Assembly: GCA_013398295.1 (NCBI GenBank)
Contig: VZSF01001203.1
Span: 70,492 to 134,491, forward strand
Direction of reading: 5' to 3'
Length of the DNA stretch: 64,000 nucleotides
Source: Chionis minor
Lineage: Eukaryota; Chordata; Aves; Charadriiformes; Chionididae
Part shown: in pieces, positions 1 to 11,951 of the stretch
How the letters are laid out: every line of letters starts with the position of its first letter
Position numbering within the stretch: position 1 is the first letter of the stretch
Program-made: the position numbers and the translations under genes
Notes under the pieces: generated by a model
The model's database searches: none
The model's input: the letters and a program-made list of their open reading frames with translations, nothing else
Told to the model about the DNA's origin: nothing

Positions 1-145
1 AGCTAAGTCACATGGAAGATATGAGCAACTACATTGGGAGAGGCTGCCATGCATCTGCCTCTTCTAACGTGTTTGCCCATCCTGAACATGTGGGACCTTC
101 TGTGCCTTAGAAAATTATATGGGCTTTTTCACTGAAAGGAAGCAT

Positions 146-294
146 TTCTCACTATCATCTCTTTTTTTTTTCTTTTTTTTTTTTCCCCCCACAGAAATGG
201 GGAAGATTTAAAACTGGCTGGGGAAACAGCTGGCATGAAGATGCCTTCCACAGAAGATAGAAGAGCCTGGAACAAATCGTCCACCAACAACTGA
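146..294 (+). other. Splice-acceptor-like tract with short open frame
   Basis: An uninterrupted run of 33 pyrimidines (158-190) is followed directly by ACAG (191-194), and a branch-point-like CTCAC/CTAT stretch lies just upstream. This is the textbook shape of a 3' splice site. Downstream, one phase stays open for 32 codons (196-291) before TGA at 292-294, so it could be the start of a terminal exon of a gene or long non-coding RNA entering from the left edge. The peptide is not recognised. Long pyrimidine tracts ending in AG also occur by chance in AT-rich DNA, so confidence is low. Confidence 0.2.
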
Positions 295-3200
295 GCAATA
301 GTGAGAAGAGCTTTTTGGCAACCAGCCTTTGCAAAAGGAAATTGAAATTAAAAAGCTTTTCAGTTTATCTCATTTTAAGTAGAACTTGCCTGTACAACTT
401 GTACAGATGAGAACTTCTGCAGTGTTCAGAGGATTGGATCTAATAATTTTAGTACAATTAGATAAAAGAAGATACTGTACATTTTATCATTTCCAAAGTC
501 TACTGATTACTGATTAGGAAGGCTGAGATTCTTAATCGATAATTACTACCAATTCAGACTGCCAGTCTCTCTCAGGGAGTAATAGTTCCCCTTTGATATA
601 TTTTGCATGATCTTACAGGCACAAAGATACTTCTTGCGTATTTGCCAAGCTCTCTGCAGACCTCATTTCTCTTAGTTCAGTTCATTTTTATTCGACCTTC
701 AGTGGGAATATAAGTCACTCTTTCATTTCCCTGTATTCTATGTCTTTGAAGAACCTGTCTCTTTTAGCTACAATATCTTGTATTCGTTTTCAGCTTCATG
801 CCATATCTTTCTTTAAATTTGCCTGAAAATGAATTCTAAGCCTTTTTTGGCAATAATGACTTTGGAACATTTTCATGAGAACTGAATTTTCTCACCATTT
901 GAACTAAGAATATCAGAAATACTCCCAGTATTGAATGAAACAGTGAAGAAAGAGCTGATTTTAGACAAACAAGTGCTATTTTGGGTGTCTTAATTTTGGA
1001 AACAATTGTCCCAGATGTCTAAATATGAGCTGTCATTTGTGAGACCAATGAAAGCAAATGGCCTCTCCTTCCCTGGCATCATTGTAATTTCTGGTGAAAA
1101 ACTGGAGAGTTTCATATTTGATTGTTGGTCTAAAAGGCATAATCTCCTCTTTTTTTCACAGTATGGCCAGATGAGTGTGTCTGACAGGATTTGATCCTGA
1201 AGATAGCAGCTGCTGCATAAATCAGACAGGTTTGCAGCCTGCATTACAAGTTGATCCTTGAGACATAACCTGTTACAGCGTAAACTGTTCCAGCTATTTT
1301 TCAGTAGCATTGACAACAATGCTAACACGCCAGCTCACTCCCTGTCTGGTTACAGAACTAAAGATGCTTTCACGTACAAAAAAGCTAACTGAACGTTACT
1401 GTTACACAGTTTTTTTCCTGTTTGTTGAGTCTATACCAGCTTAAATATAGAAGTCATAAAGAAGAAAAAAGACAACTGGGGGAATTAAATATCAGACTGC
1501 ATGATTGTGGCATTTGCTGAGCTCCTGTTGTTAGGGAAGCCACACAGCATTGCAGTCTTTAGATGTGAATCTCAGGAACTTGTGCTTCATGGGGTTTGCT
1601 TATTTCTATTTCATTCCTAAATACGTGCATAGGTACAGGAGACCATGAATTCTTCCAGCAAATCAGCTCCCATATAGTTTTTAAACCCCAATTCAAAAAA
1701 ATGAAAGAATTTCCTTATCGCAGAGAATGAGACTTGAATGAAATATAACAGTGAAAAGCGTACATCCTCACAAGTCACAGGGCTTTCACAATGTCATTTC
1801 GGGTTTTGAACTGGTTTTTCCTAAGGGAGGCAATAGCCAGTTTCTAAGCGGCTTGCTTTTCAAAGACATCTACAACTAGGCAAACACCAAGACATATCAA
1901 ATCACAATTCATTTTAAGAATGTAAGCTGTATGGGAAGCTGTGCTGACAAAGAATTGAAGACTCACAAACTGAGGAATGTAACCCATCCACTATATTCTT
2001 ACAATCATACTAATATCGGAACAGTGGGGGACTCTCAAATAAAGTTTAATTAAATCTTTCATCGTTCACAGACTTTAATTTTTTTTTCAAAGCTATTTAT
2101 ACTAGTACTGCACCACACACGTTTCATCTGATTTATAGCAAGGCATGTCTAAAGATATTTGATTATAATTGATGCAGGATGGTGGTATTTGCAGAAATTT
2201 GTTTTTAATGCTGATGAATTCCAAAATTAACCACATCAGGTACTAAGATCTTGCAAGATCTCTAGTCCTTGCAGTAGAATACATTTCTAAACTTTTGATT
2301 ATCATTTTCAGTTATTATAAATTGCTCAGTTTTACCAAACTGAAATCCAGTAAAGTGGCCTAAAGCCTAGAGGAGGGAAGAAAGATTGTGACTGTGGAAC
2401 AGAAAAGCAAAGCAGGTTAATCCTCAGGGCTGAGCCTTCCATGGTATGTGCACAAGAGGGGTTCTGGAACACTGCAAGCATTTTGCCAGAGAGAGAAAGA
2501 CCTCACCTGTAGGGAGGTAGCACAGTGTAATCATATTGCAAGAGAGCACTGTCAGGAGCTTGATACACAGAATTGCTTTTGCAGGAACAAATTTAGGTCT
2601 TTGGGCATTCTCCGGATGAAACAGAATGAGTCTGTCTATGTTTTAAGCAGAACTGAGTGGCTGCCAGCTGGGGAGATTTTGGGATTACCTTTTCAGATCT
2701 GGGTACCCAATTCCTCTCAAATGTGAGATGTTTTCTTAAACAGTAGTGCTGTGTTACTGTGAAGTAGATAGAGTTCATCTAGGTAACTAAGTAGGTATCA
2801 TTACAATATTAATGACAGTAATGACATGATTGCTAATTTCAATCAATAATGAACTTTGTCTATTGACAGCCTCCAGAGCAATAATAATACTCTTATTTTA
2901 GAGTTTGAGCTTTGAGGCACAGTACAAATTACTTCCCTGAGGGACTAACTGTATGACAGCCCTTCACAAAATCAACGCTCTCAGCTGTTTCATGCACTTT
3001 GGATTCATCTAAGCCCCTTGCATTTGCTGTGGGCTAAGGCAACAAACTTTGAAAATGTGAACTAACTTGCCCACCAGTGGTATTCTGTTTGTTGGTCTAA
3101 GTTATAATTTCACACTAGACAACTGAGGTAGTAAAGAAAGGCCATATTCTGTGACCCTACAATTACAGGGTCCCTCTTCCCTGCTGTGTAACACTGGCTT

Positions 3201-4329
3201 TCAAATACCCTTGTCTGCATTTTCCTGTATAAAATACTCGGTCCTTGTGGATGCAGGCATCCAGGCATGCATATGATACAACACATCAAAAAATGCCATA
3301 TTCCTGCCTATATTGAGCAGATCTTTATTTTATGATTTTTGTTCAGAGAACAGATTTCAATCTCAGGATTTGGAAGTGTTTCTATAAACAGAATGGGATT
3401 TTCTAATGATGTGAAATGGCTCCAACTTTTTCAGAAGCACCTTCATTGTGAGGAAGGCTTTTGCACCCAGTTCTTGTGCTGTCTCCAGTTGGCTGTGGTC
3501 TTTGGGGATCCATCCCACATTTATACAAATACAGTTTTGTATTGGCAAAAAAAGATTATCAATGCTACCACAATTTCTACAGATCTGAGCATCTCAACAA
3601 TTATCCAGCAGAACTTTTTGGAAGCATTCCCCATCAGAAGAATCCATTTCAGCTCTTCCTTTTCCCAAAACTTTTACAGTCCCTCCAGCTTCATGCCAGA
3701 TTTCTTCCTTGCAAATATAGTGCCATGTTTTACTCCCAATGTTCTCCTCTAGAATTGCCTCTCTTCCTCCGTTTAATTATGTAAGATGATGTGTGTTTCT
3801 TCTGGAAATATTATATTTAATTGTAAAACTTGACAGGGAAGGGAGCTTTTACAGTTAATTATTTTTAAAGAGAAAGAACAGCTTCAGATACAAAAAACAT
3901 CCTTTAATTAAGCAAAGCTTCAGCTCTCACAGTACATGAGCGCACTCTGTTGGACTGCTCTGGTAGTGAGTGTTCACATGAAACGGTCATATTGTTTAAA
4001 AGACTTGAAACTCGTCCCAAAGAAAAATCAAGCAATCTTCTTCAGACCAGTCTAGACTAGTCCTCAAATTGAATATATTCAAATATATAAGCTTCTGAAT
4101 CCAAACTCTTAAAATCCTAAATGCAGAAATGATACGTGGATTGCTATTTGCAGCAAAGATGTAAAACAGAACATTTTCAATGGCAGCCAAAAGTCATATT
4201 GCCACGAATGTCAAAAAAAAAAAAAGGAGCACGAATGAGTTGTTTCATTTCAAATTCCCTGTTAGTTTCTATATAATGGCAAACGGTTTTCACAATAGAT
4301 CCTCTAAGCTGATGAAGAAGAAGGCTTGC

Positions 4330-4790
4330 TCTAACAAATATTTCCTTTTTCTGGGGGGCTGAGAGCTGTGGAATTGTGCAAGTTGCAGAAGCAGACCACC
4401 GAGCTAATTCATCTTAGTAGCTACCCTACCCTATCTTTCCCCGATAGAGGAAAATGGGAACAGGGAATATTCAGATACAAAAGGCCAGATTACGAAATCC
4501 CAGTTCATCCCGGTGAATTTACCAGTGGTACTATTGAGGTCATGCCCAGCTTTCAGGTTTCACATGGTTCCTTTGAACGTATTTCAAGACTGGTTCGGTG
4601 GGACCATTCAGGCTTCAGAGAACAGCGCCTCTTGATTAGCATCTATATCATTGCAAATGCAAATGTTTGGCTGAATAGGATTAACACTCATCAAGTGCTT
4701 AAGCACTTAGAGGGCCCTAGTAGAACGATAGGCAGCAAGCAACACTTAGAATTGTACTCATTTAGATATTGATATTGCAATACAGTGTAG
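4330..4790. promoter_or_regulatory. Candidate conserved regulatory patch
   Basis: This patch is less AT-rich than its surroundings and contains a dense set of transcription-factor words. A perfect POU octamer ATGCAAAT lies at 4657-4664. A perfect 16-bp palindrome AAGTGCTTAAGCACTT lies at 4693-4708; its two arms form inverted NK2-type homeodomain sites (TCAAGTG and CACTTAG). A GATTAGCAT word lies just upstream. An open frame of 134 codons crosses the patch on the plus strand (4368-4772) but shows no known domain. Part of the patch (about 4480-4545) also resembles an old amniote interspersed repeat, so it may be an exapted repeat. Conservation cannot be tested here. Confidence 0.25.
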
Positions 4791-5830
4791 TTTTGAATGT
4801 ACTTCACACAGTGTGATTGCAGTGCCTTTGATGATCTCTATGTTTACTTGAATCAAGTGTAATCCAGTTTGGGAAAGATTTCCAAGATGCATTTTTCTTA
4901 AGTGCTTTAGCATCAGTAATTAATACAGTCAGAAACCATTGATGAGTGGAGACCCCTATTTTATTTTTTTTAGGGGTTTTTTCCTTCAAATATTTAAATT
5001 AGGATTATTTAATTAAATTTAAGGTCAAATCCAATATATCTGATTAAATTCGAATACTGTATTGCATATGATATACAGTTGTCAGCCAGGACATGTTGGT
5101 TACACGTGACCCAGCACAGCCCTGCCGCAATAGAGCTATTCTCATTTGCATCTCTGCTGAGAGAATTCATAAACATTTTCTGTGTTAGTGATTAGCTCAT
5201 ATATTTTTGTGGACCTGGAATGAGAGAATCAAATCCAGTCTGCATGGGGCAGACAGGACCTGAGTATCATTCAGCTACCCCCTGGTCTTATAACAGCAGG
5301 TAAGAATAAATGTTTATTGGCAGTTCATTTCAAACTTCATTTATTCTCTCCTGGTTTATTTGTAATTCCTAAAGCATATTTTATTTCCCAAAGCTGGCTT
5401 GTCTACTCCCTGTCATAAAGAAAGGGTTTCCCCAGCTTCCAGTACCCTGACCTTGTCCAGCCTTCAGATGATAAACCGTCAATAGAGTACACTGTGCACT
5501 GTCAAAGACAAAGTCAACCGTGAGGTTTGACCCATAATGAGAGATGGTGTGAGACCCAGCATCTCATGTGAGTGCATACTTGTGCTCTAGTCAGGACACT
5601 GGGTAGGAACAGACATCCAAACTTCATTATTTTCCAGGAAAGGCAAAACCCTCAACTCAGATTCCTGAGGGGAAGCACAGAAAGCAAACTCAAAAAGACA
5701 TTTCTGACTTTTAGTGCCATAGATATAGAGGTTAATATGCGTCTCAGCAGAGATGGCAGAGAGCAGAGGGTCATCTCCCTCTTCTCCCCAAGGTTCAGGC
5801 AGAACTGCCTTTGCAGAAGACATCTCATAG

Positions 5831-5832
<2 letters not shown>

Positions 5833-5865
<33 letters not shown>

Positions 5866-5880
5866 AAAAAAAAAGAAAAA
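5833..5880 (+). repeat. Poly(A) simple repeat
   Basis: Thirty-one consecutive A residues are followed by G-interrupted A-runs of 10 and 5. The upstream sequence does not look like a processed transcript, so this is treated as a simple repeat rather than the tail of a retrocopy. The long lysine or phenylalanine runs in open frames across it are artefacts. Confidence 0.9.
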
Positions 5881-7066
5881 CAGCAAAAAGGAGATGCAGA
5901 AGAGCACAGTTCAAGATGTGATGACTGGTTAGACTGTGAGGTACTTTTAGGCTGAAAGAAAGTGAAAAGGAACCAGCGCTCAGTAACATTTATTTTGGTT
6001 TAGTCTAGAGATGCTTATTCCTTTACTAGCAGATGTTCAGTGGGATCAATTACTATGGTCACCATTGCACATTTAAAAACAAAGTCAATAATTAAAGGAC
6101 TTCTTACATGTCTTAAACCAGTACTGAATGTAATTTAAAACTAGCTTATCCTCTGTCACATAGGAACTCCCAACTCTTTTATAATCCTCCCCGAGACAGA
6201 CAACTAGAGCTGTCTCTGTGAACTGTGTCTTGATAGAGAGTAACAAATCCAGTTCTACAAACAGGGATTTTGACAAGGTGGGAAATTAGTCTTGTTTTGC
6301 TTCTTCTGCGATTGAGACTCTTGTTACACGGAGGGGCTGGTAAAGCGTTGTTATAGGCTCACTCCGTTTTAAAATGCCTGCAGAGCCTGCCTCCCTGTGA
6401 GTCAGAATCAAAACAAGAGCATGTGGTGTTGTCTCCATCTCCCTGCATGGACAATTTTGTTTTGTTTCTGTTAATCTACAAAACCAGTAATTTTGACTGA
6501 AAATATATGGTTGCAGGGACAAACACAGGAAAGCTCCTTCAGATAGTATTCAAAACATATTTCTTTTATAAGCTTGTACAACCACATATATATTTAGATA
6601 CAGATTTTTGATCTCCAACAATTCTGTTTTTATTTTAAAAAACCCCGCACTTTCTATTCAGGTCAAAGAGCAATTAATTTTTATAGATTTTTACTTGAAA
6701 TGTATTAGTGATTTTCAAAGTCGTAACGCATTGTTTAAGAGGTTTTATTATCTCTTTCTTTGGAAAATTAGCAGTTTCATTAATTCTTAATGTGGATTAT
6801 ATATGCACATTCATAGTGCTGGTCATTTTCTGTTAAATAAAAATGGAAAAGAAGGATTCAAATTTTTCTCCTGATAGAGAAATTGTTATGGAAATTACTG
6901 TCAGTGCTAAGCTTAGCATCTTAGGAGAGATGTACAACAGCTCAAACTGTTCCTTAAAAGGCATAGATTCATCTCGCAGTTTACTCAGTAAGTGTCTTCA
7001 CCACTTACTTCAGGAGGAATTGGACCCACTCCTAAACAGACAATGCAGAAATCTGAGCTGTCATTG

Positions 7067-7130
7067 TTTTGGTTTGGGTTTTTTTTTTATTTTGGTTTTT
7101 TGTTTGTTTGTTGGGGTTTTTTTATTTTTA
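7067..7130 (+). repeat. T/G-rich low-complexity tract
   Basis: The tract is nearly all T with scattered G, including TTTG-type and GGTTT-type steps. It is simple sequence; frames that run through it are not credible proteins. Confidence 0.85.
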
Positions 7131-8778
7131 AACAGCAAACAATCAATCACATATTAATCTTTATGAGACACAAATACATGAAAAAAATGTTTGAGATGCC
7201 TGTCTTTCCTAATCATGCACTTGTCTGCCATAGACTCACAGTATGGCATTCAGCTTCATTTCTGCAATATCAGTGAATGTATCAGCCAGTTCTGTCAGAC
7301 ATCAGTCATTTCAATTTCGTTTGACAGTAGTGCAATTAATGTTCCCGTTAAATTCAGTTAAATTTTTAAATGATTAGTACTTCATTATGAGTACATATTC
7401 TTTGACTAATCATAACAAAGCAATTATGATTATGCGTATTGTTTACTTAAGATCCACTACCGCAGGCTCATCTTTAATTCATATATGTTATGTACTAAGG
7501 AAGAAATTTGACTCGTCTCTCTTTCTAACCACAGCCGGGTGAATTCTCACTGCTGACAAAATTAGTGACAAGTAAGATTTTCATAGGCTCGCAAAAAAAC
7601 CCCATTTCGCTTATTCACCTGAGTTCATGGATTAAAGCTAAATATAGTCTGCCTTGGAAAAACTAAAATTAGTAACTTTCGTTCTTTTCCCAGGCATGGG
7701 AAATCTGCCAGTAAAAGTAAAAAAACATCTTTGCCTATTCCTGACCTTGATAAATTATCATCAGGAATCAGGAAGTTCCAAAGACCAAAGGAGCGTGTAT
7801 CTACTTGTTTTAAAGTCAGTTGGGATTTTTAGGCCAAGAGGGGAATATCCTCTTCATGCCTTATCTCCAACCAGCTTAGACCAGCAGCAGACTGCAGGAA
7901 GTTTATTTGGGATGTCTGGTTTCATCCAGCCATGTGTGCTTACCTTTAGATGTTGCATTACTTGTTTTTTTGTGCATTTTATGAAACTTCAGACGTCTAC
8001 AGTGTATGTAACTACATCGGGGGGAGGTCATCTGGACTTTCCCTATAGTCAGTGGAGAGAAGTAGGCATCTCCAGTGCTCAGCTTGTTTGAGCTGCATCT
8101 GAGCTGGCATCTGTACCTTACAAGGACATGTATCTCAGTCTTTGACTACAAGGGGTCTCTGAGACACCTAGTTAAGATGCATACATTTAACTGCCAGTGT
8201 CTAAAGTCAGGTGGCTGAACTGTGTATTCTTGTTCCTTGAGTCAAGAAGACCTTGTGTTGCCTCAGATAAAGGCAATTTTGATGTACTGAGAGGGGCTAG
8301 TCCCTCTGCGTGGCGTAAGAAACATCAGCATGCTGAGCAGACAGCTGCCTATTACCAGCCAACAGGGCAATGATGATGACAAATGTCTTTAAACCTCTAC
8401 GTTTTCTCAGTGGTTTAAAGAAATTTCTCCTTCTTTCTGAGATTCAACCTAGGAACCTCTGAAGGTGCCTTTGACTTTTCTTTCACAAGCCGAGCAGCTC
8501 ATGAACCTCCATTCAACCACTCACCACTCAAAGGGGACTTCAGTTTAATGTCTTTTTCCACTGAATACTATTACAATGAATCTCTCTTGTCTTGTGAAAG
8601 AGTTCAGCCCGTCAGGTGGCCCCAGCCTACTGGGAATACAGAGTCAAAGTCTTCTCCATTGGTGAAGATTTTATGAGGCTACAGTGGGAGGAGCCTGATT
8701 AAAAGATAATGCCTGATTCTTGAGGTGCTGACTAGGGAAAGAGAGTCGTGGCTTCTAGTTCCAGTTGAAGGGATTTTT

Positions 8779-9393
8779 CATAGAATCATAGAATCATAGA
8801 ATCACTTGGGTTGGAAGAGACCTTCAAGATCATCGAGTCCAACCATAAACCTACACTGCCAAAACCACCCCTAAACCATGTCCCTCAGCACCACGTCTAC
8901 CCGTCTTTTAAATACCTCCAGGGATGGTGATTCCACCACCTCCCTGGGCAGCCTGTTCCAATGCTTGATTACCCTTTCGGAAAAGAAGTTTTTCCTAATA
9001 TCCAACCTAAACCTCCCCTGGCACAACTTGAGGCCATTTCCTCTTGTCCTATCACTTGTTACTTGGGAGAAGAGTCCGACCCCCACCTCACTACAACCTC
9101 CTTTCAGGGAGTTGTAGAGAGTGATAAGGTCTCCCCTCAACCTTCTCTTCTCCAGGCTAAACAATCCCAACTCTCTCAGCCGCTCCTCATAAGACTTGTT
9201 CTCCAGACCCCTCACCAGCTTCGTTGCCCTTCTCTGGACACGCTCCAGCACCTCAATGTCCCTCCGATACTGCGGTGCCCAAAACTGAACACAGTACTCA
9301 AGCTGCGGCCTCACCAGTGCTGAGTACAGGGGCATAATCACTTCCCTGCTCCTGCTGGACACACCATTCTTGATACAGGCCAAGATGCCATTG
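8779..9393 (-). mobile_element. CR1 LINE, 5'-truncated, relatively young
   Basis: This is a chicken-repeat-1 non-LTR retrotransposon read on the minus strand. Its 3' end at 8779 carries about three copies of the ATTCTATG-type octamer that ends CR1 elements. Going upstream it contains the short 3' UTR with the GGTTGGAAGAGACC-type sequence, then the C-terminal end of the reverse-transcriptase polyprotein. Similarity stops abruptly at about 9393, the usual 5' truncation left by incomplete reverse transcription. The coding part is open with no disabling change, suggesting this is one of the younger CR1 insertions here. The copy lacks the endonuclease and RT catalytic core, so it cannot move on its own. 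Confidence 0.95.
8871..9383 (-). pseudogene. CR1 ORF2 C-terminal fragment (open)
   Basis: An uninterrupted 170-codon frame encodes the C-terminal end of CR1 ORF2 beyond the RT catalytic core. Recognisable landmarks are the [16 protein letters not shown] block (about residues 21-36), the [20 protein letters not shown] block (about residues 50-69), the [11 protein letters not shown] block, and the terminal [10 protein letters not shown] followed by the natural stop. The ATG is an internal methionine, not a real start; the true protein would begin far upstream in a full-length element. There is no promoter and no catalytic FADD motif, so it is a non-functional fragment despite being open. Confidence 0.9.
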
Positions 9394-10566
9394 TTGTATT
9401 TTTTGGGTATTCATGTAACAAAACCCCTTGGGGATCGAAAGCCCAGGGTTCTTTTCTCCTAATAATGGCCTAGACCCTCTTTTCTTGTCCCTCTCATATG
9501 GGGACTCAACAAATACTGGTTTTGGTGGTTCTGTTTGGGTTTTTTCTAACATATTATTGTGGCCTTAAAAGAGGAGCATCCCTGCCGTTGTAATCATTGA
9601 CACATGACCTCAGAGAGATACCACGGCATAGTCCACAGCCTCATGATATGGGTACTCACTGGAGAGAAGCACACAAGCATATTGTAGAGCATTGAACCAG
9701 GTTTTCCCACATCCTGAGTGAATGCTCTACTAACGAAGAAGAGGAGTGTGTTCATTGGGATGGGATGGGACTGTTTGAAGCAGCAGTTACTGCTCCATTC
9801 TGCATGAGCTCTGGCCTATAAAAGGGAAGAAGCTTGAAGCTCTCCACATGGAGAGGGAAAGGCTGGAGTGGCATTCTCACATCTGAACTGATCAGCTTAG
9901 GCTTCTTTTATACTAAAGGAGGTAAAACAGGATGTTTCTGGGGTGCTCCCCATCTTTTGCAAATCTGCTTTTGGATGTGCCCCAATATGGAGATGAATAG
10001 CTCAGCTGCAGATGTTAGCTTGAAAAATCCTACATTTGGACTGAGGGATCCCACCATGTGTGGATTATGGTGCTGGATAGATGCTGAGCTGCTTAGCTGG
10101 GTAACCTGAGGGAGAACAAGATGCTCTGAAGAGTGGGCAGCTTTAGGGATCTAGCAACTGAGTGGGACTTTTCAGGAGATTTATCGACACAAAGTCATGT
10201 CAGTAAAGTTTTGATCATGGTTTTAGGTTTTAACAATGCTAGATTTTGGTAAGCAAGTGTTTTTGTTCACATTAATTCTGGGATGAATTGTGAGTGAATT
10301 TGACTGATGCAGGAGGGAAGTCTGCTTTCAGGCCTTGATATTTATCTCTTATTTCTCACTCCTGTAATGTGTATGTAAGTTATCATTTTGTGTGGACCTA
10401 GTCCTAATGCAATAATGTGGCAATAATTTGACTTTTTAATTACAGTAAGCAAAATACCTAATTTTTCTTTAATTCAAGAGTATGATTATCTAAGTGAAGA
10501 TGGACAGAGATTATGCAAAACACAATGGAATAAAATGCTTTGATGTAACAGTAAAAAATTATATGC
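9394..10566. other. Unassigned intergenic sequence
   Basis: No gene or recognised repeat was seen between the 5' truncation point of the CR1 at 8.8-9.4 kb and the old CR1 remnant that follows. A 91-codon frame at 9834-10109 on the plus strand has no recognisable domain and is most likely chance. Confidence 0.6.
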
Positions 10567-10569
10567 ATT

Positions 10570-10920
10570 GATAGAATTTTAGAAAAATCAGACTAGAAGG
10601 AATATCAAAAGTGATGTAGTCCACTCTTCTATTCCAAAACAAGAATAACCGTACTTGTATTGTACCTGGCAATATATCTCCCACCTGCTTTTCAGACCTC
10701 TGGTGACTAAGGTTCCATAACGTCCCTGGGAAGATAACACAATGCTTCATCACAATGTCCTTTATGATAGCCTTGCCTGAGCCTTTCTCACATCAATTGA
10801 AGCTCAAGGCTCTGTTTTATTCTCCACAGATGTGGCAAACCTTACTCTCGTCCTTTTCAGAGACTATTTGACCATAAAATCCAATACTGATAAATGTTGT
10901 CCTTCTTCACCTCATTAGCC
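10570..10920 (-). mobile_element. Ancient degraded CR1-type LINE remnant
   Basis: Read on the minus strand, the segment keeps the order of landmarks seen in the CR1 3' region. At about 10570-10625 there is a worn version of the 3' terminal AGAATTTTAGAA... and GACTAGAAGGAAT / TAGTCCACTC motifs. Next come a CTCCCACCTGCTTTTCAGACCTC-like and TTCCATAACGTCCCTGGGAA-like block, then a CCTTTATGATAGCC / CATCAATTGAAG-like stretch. Similarity to the younger copies in the window is patchy and frames are destroyed. It is therefore an old insertion, probably shared across many birds. Boundaries are approximate. Confidence 0.6.
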
Positions 10921-11917
10921 ATGGAAAACAACGTGACTGTCTCAAACATAGTAGCTACTATAGCCTGACTGAAGTCACTCTTATATCCGAGCACTCCTGA
11001 ATGTCAGAAATTATATTTGCAGCTCGTAATTACCTCTCATTTTTAAGCACTGACGGAATTTTCTGAATGTATCCACTTGTGGGGTAAAATCTTTCAAAAT
11101 TTAAAATGAGGATTTTATGGAAACATAATAACAAAAGTCTGCTAAATAACTTATATTTCCCAGAAATTATACAATTTCTTATTTACATACTGACTTTTTA
11201 TTTACACGTGGGCTTACAGTGTTATATATCCCCATGAAAAGATACAAAATCAGTAAAACAAGTACAGAGACTTACAAAGTTTTAAAGAAGTTATTGTTTC
11301 CATTCAGTGGCAAGATTCTTAATGTAGAATATTCTAAGGTCTGTAAAAATTATTGAATGACCATAGACTACATGAAAGCACAGTGGCATTTTTAAATTCA
11401 TTTTGATGTATATAGTATGCCTCTTCAGAAATTCATAACACATGGGAGAAAGCATATTGACTTGGCAATACCTCAAAACACTCTTTAAAAGCTATTTCCA
11501 AGAAGGAAACAGGAGAGTTGGCTAGAAGCAAAAATGTTTCTTGAGGGAAACTAGCCTTTCCTGTTCACTGAAAAACTGTGAGAAAGCAATGTAATCTTCA
11601 AATGGGGCTAAATTTTTGCCTCACAGTGCATTCTATGCATAAAAATAAGTAAGTGCCAAGAGGACAGTGTTGTGGGTGAAGCTTGCATAACCTTTCTGGG
11701 AAATCATCATGACAGGGTGTTCATCTAAAGTGTCTATACGGTTATGCACACAGGTTCACTTTACCTGCAGCACTGACAAAAACTTTGTGTCTTTGTTCAG
11801 TGCAGGAAATGTCACCCTGATAATTCTTTGCATTTTGATAATGGATGCTTTTAGTCACCACTTATGACAGCAAGGGCTGTTGCTTACTGCTGTAATAAAA
11901 TACAATTTGACAAAGAC

Positions 11918-11951
11918 ATCATCTTGCTCTGGTGGTGTAGAGCAAGATGAT
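11918..11951. other. Perfect 13-bp inverted repeat
   Basis: The left arm ATCATCTTGCTCT (11918-11930) and right arm AGAGCAAGATGAT (11939-11951) are exact reverse complements separated by an 8-nt spacer, GGTGGTGT. Transcribed RNA would form a strong short hairpin; DNA could form a cruciform. The loop and stem are shorter than a typical microRNA precursor. No flanking target duplication or transposon context was seen. Confidence 0.85.

Larger units (their letters stand above)
1..8778. other. Unique AT-rich non-coding DNA
   Basis: No coding exon is recognised in this stretch. The open frames are short, often overlap one another on both strands, and show no domain or compositional bias typical of avian exons. 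It holds an acceptor-like pyrimidine tract near the left edge, a motif-rich patch at about 4.3-4.8 kb, a long A-run at 5.83 kb and a T/G-rich tract at 7.07 kb, each listed separately. The remainder looks like ordinary intergenic or intronic sequence. Very small exons could be missed by eye. Confidence 0.65.

Noticed and set aside
5276..5296. CTACCCCCTGGTCTTAT as a CTCF site
   Set aside because: The central CCAGGGGG block fits on the minus strand but both flanks mismatch, weaker than the four listed sites.
5572..5955. Lysine-rich 127-codon frame
   Set aside because: It crosses the poly(A) run; the basic stretch is simple-repeat translation.
8961..9323. 120-codon plus-strand frame
   Set aside because: It is antisense to the open CR1 frame on the minus strand.
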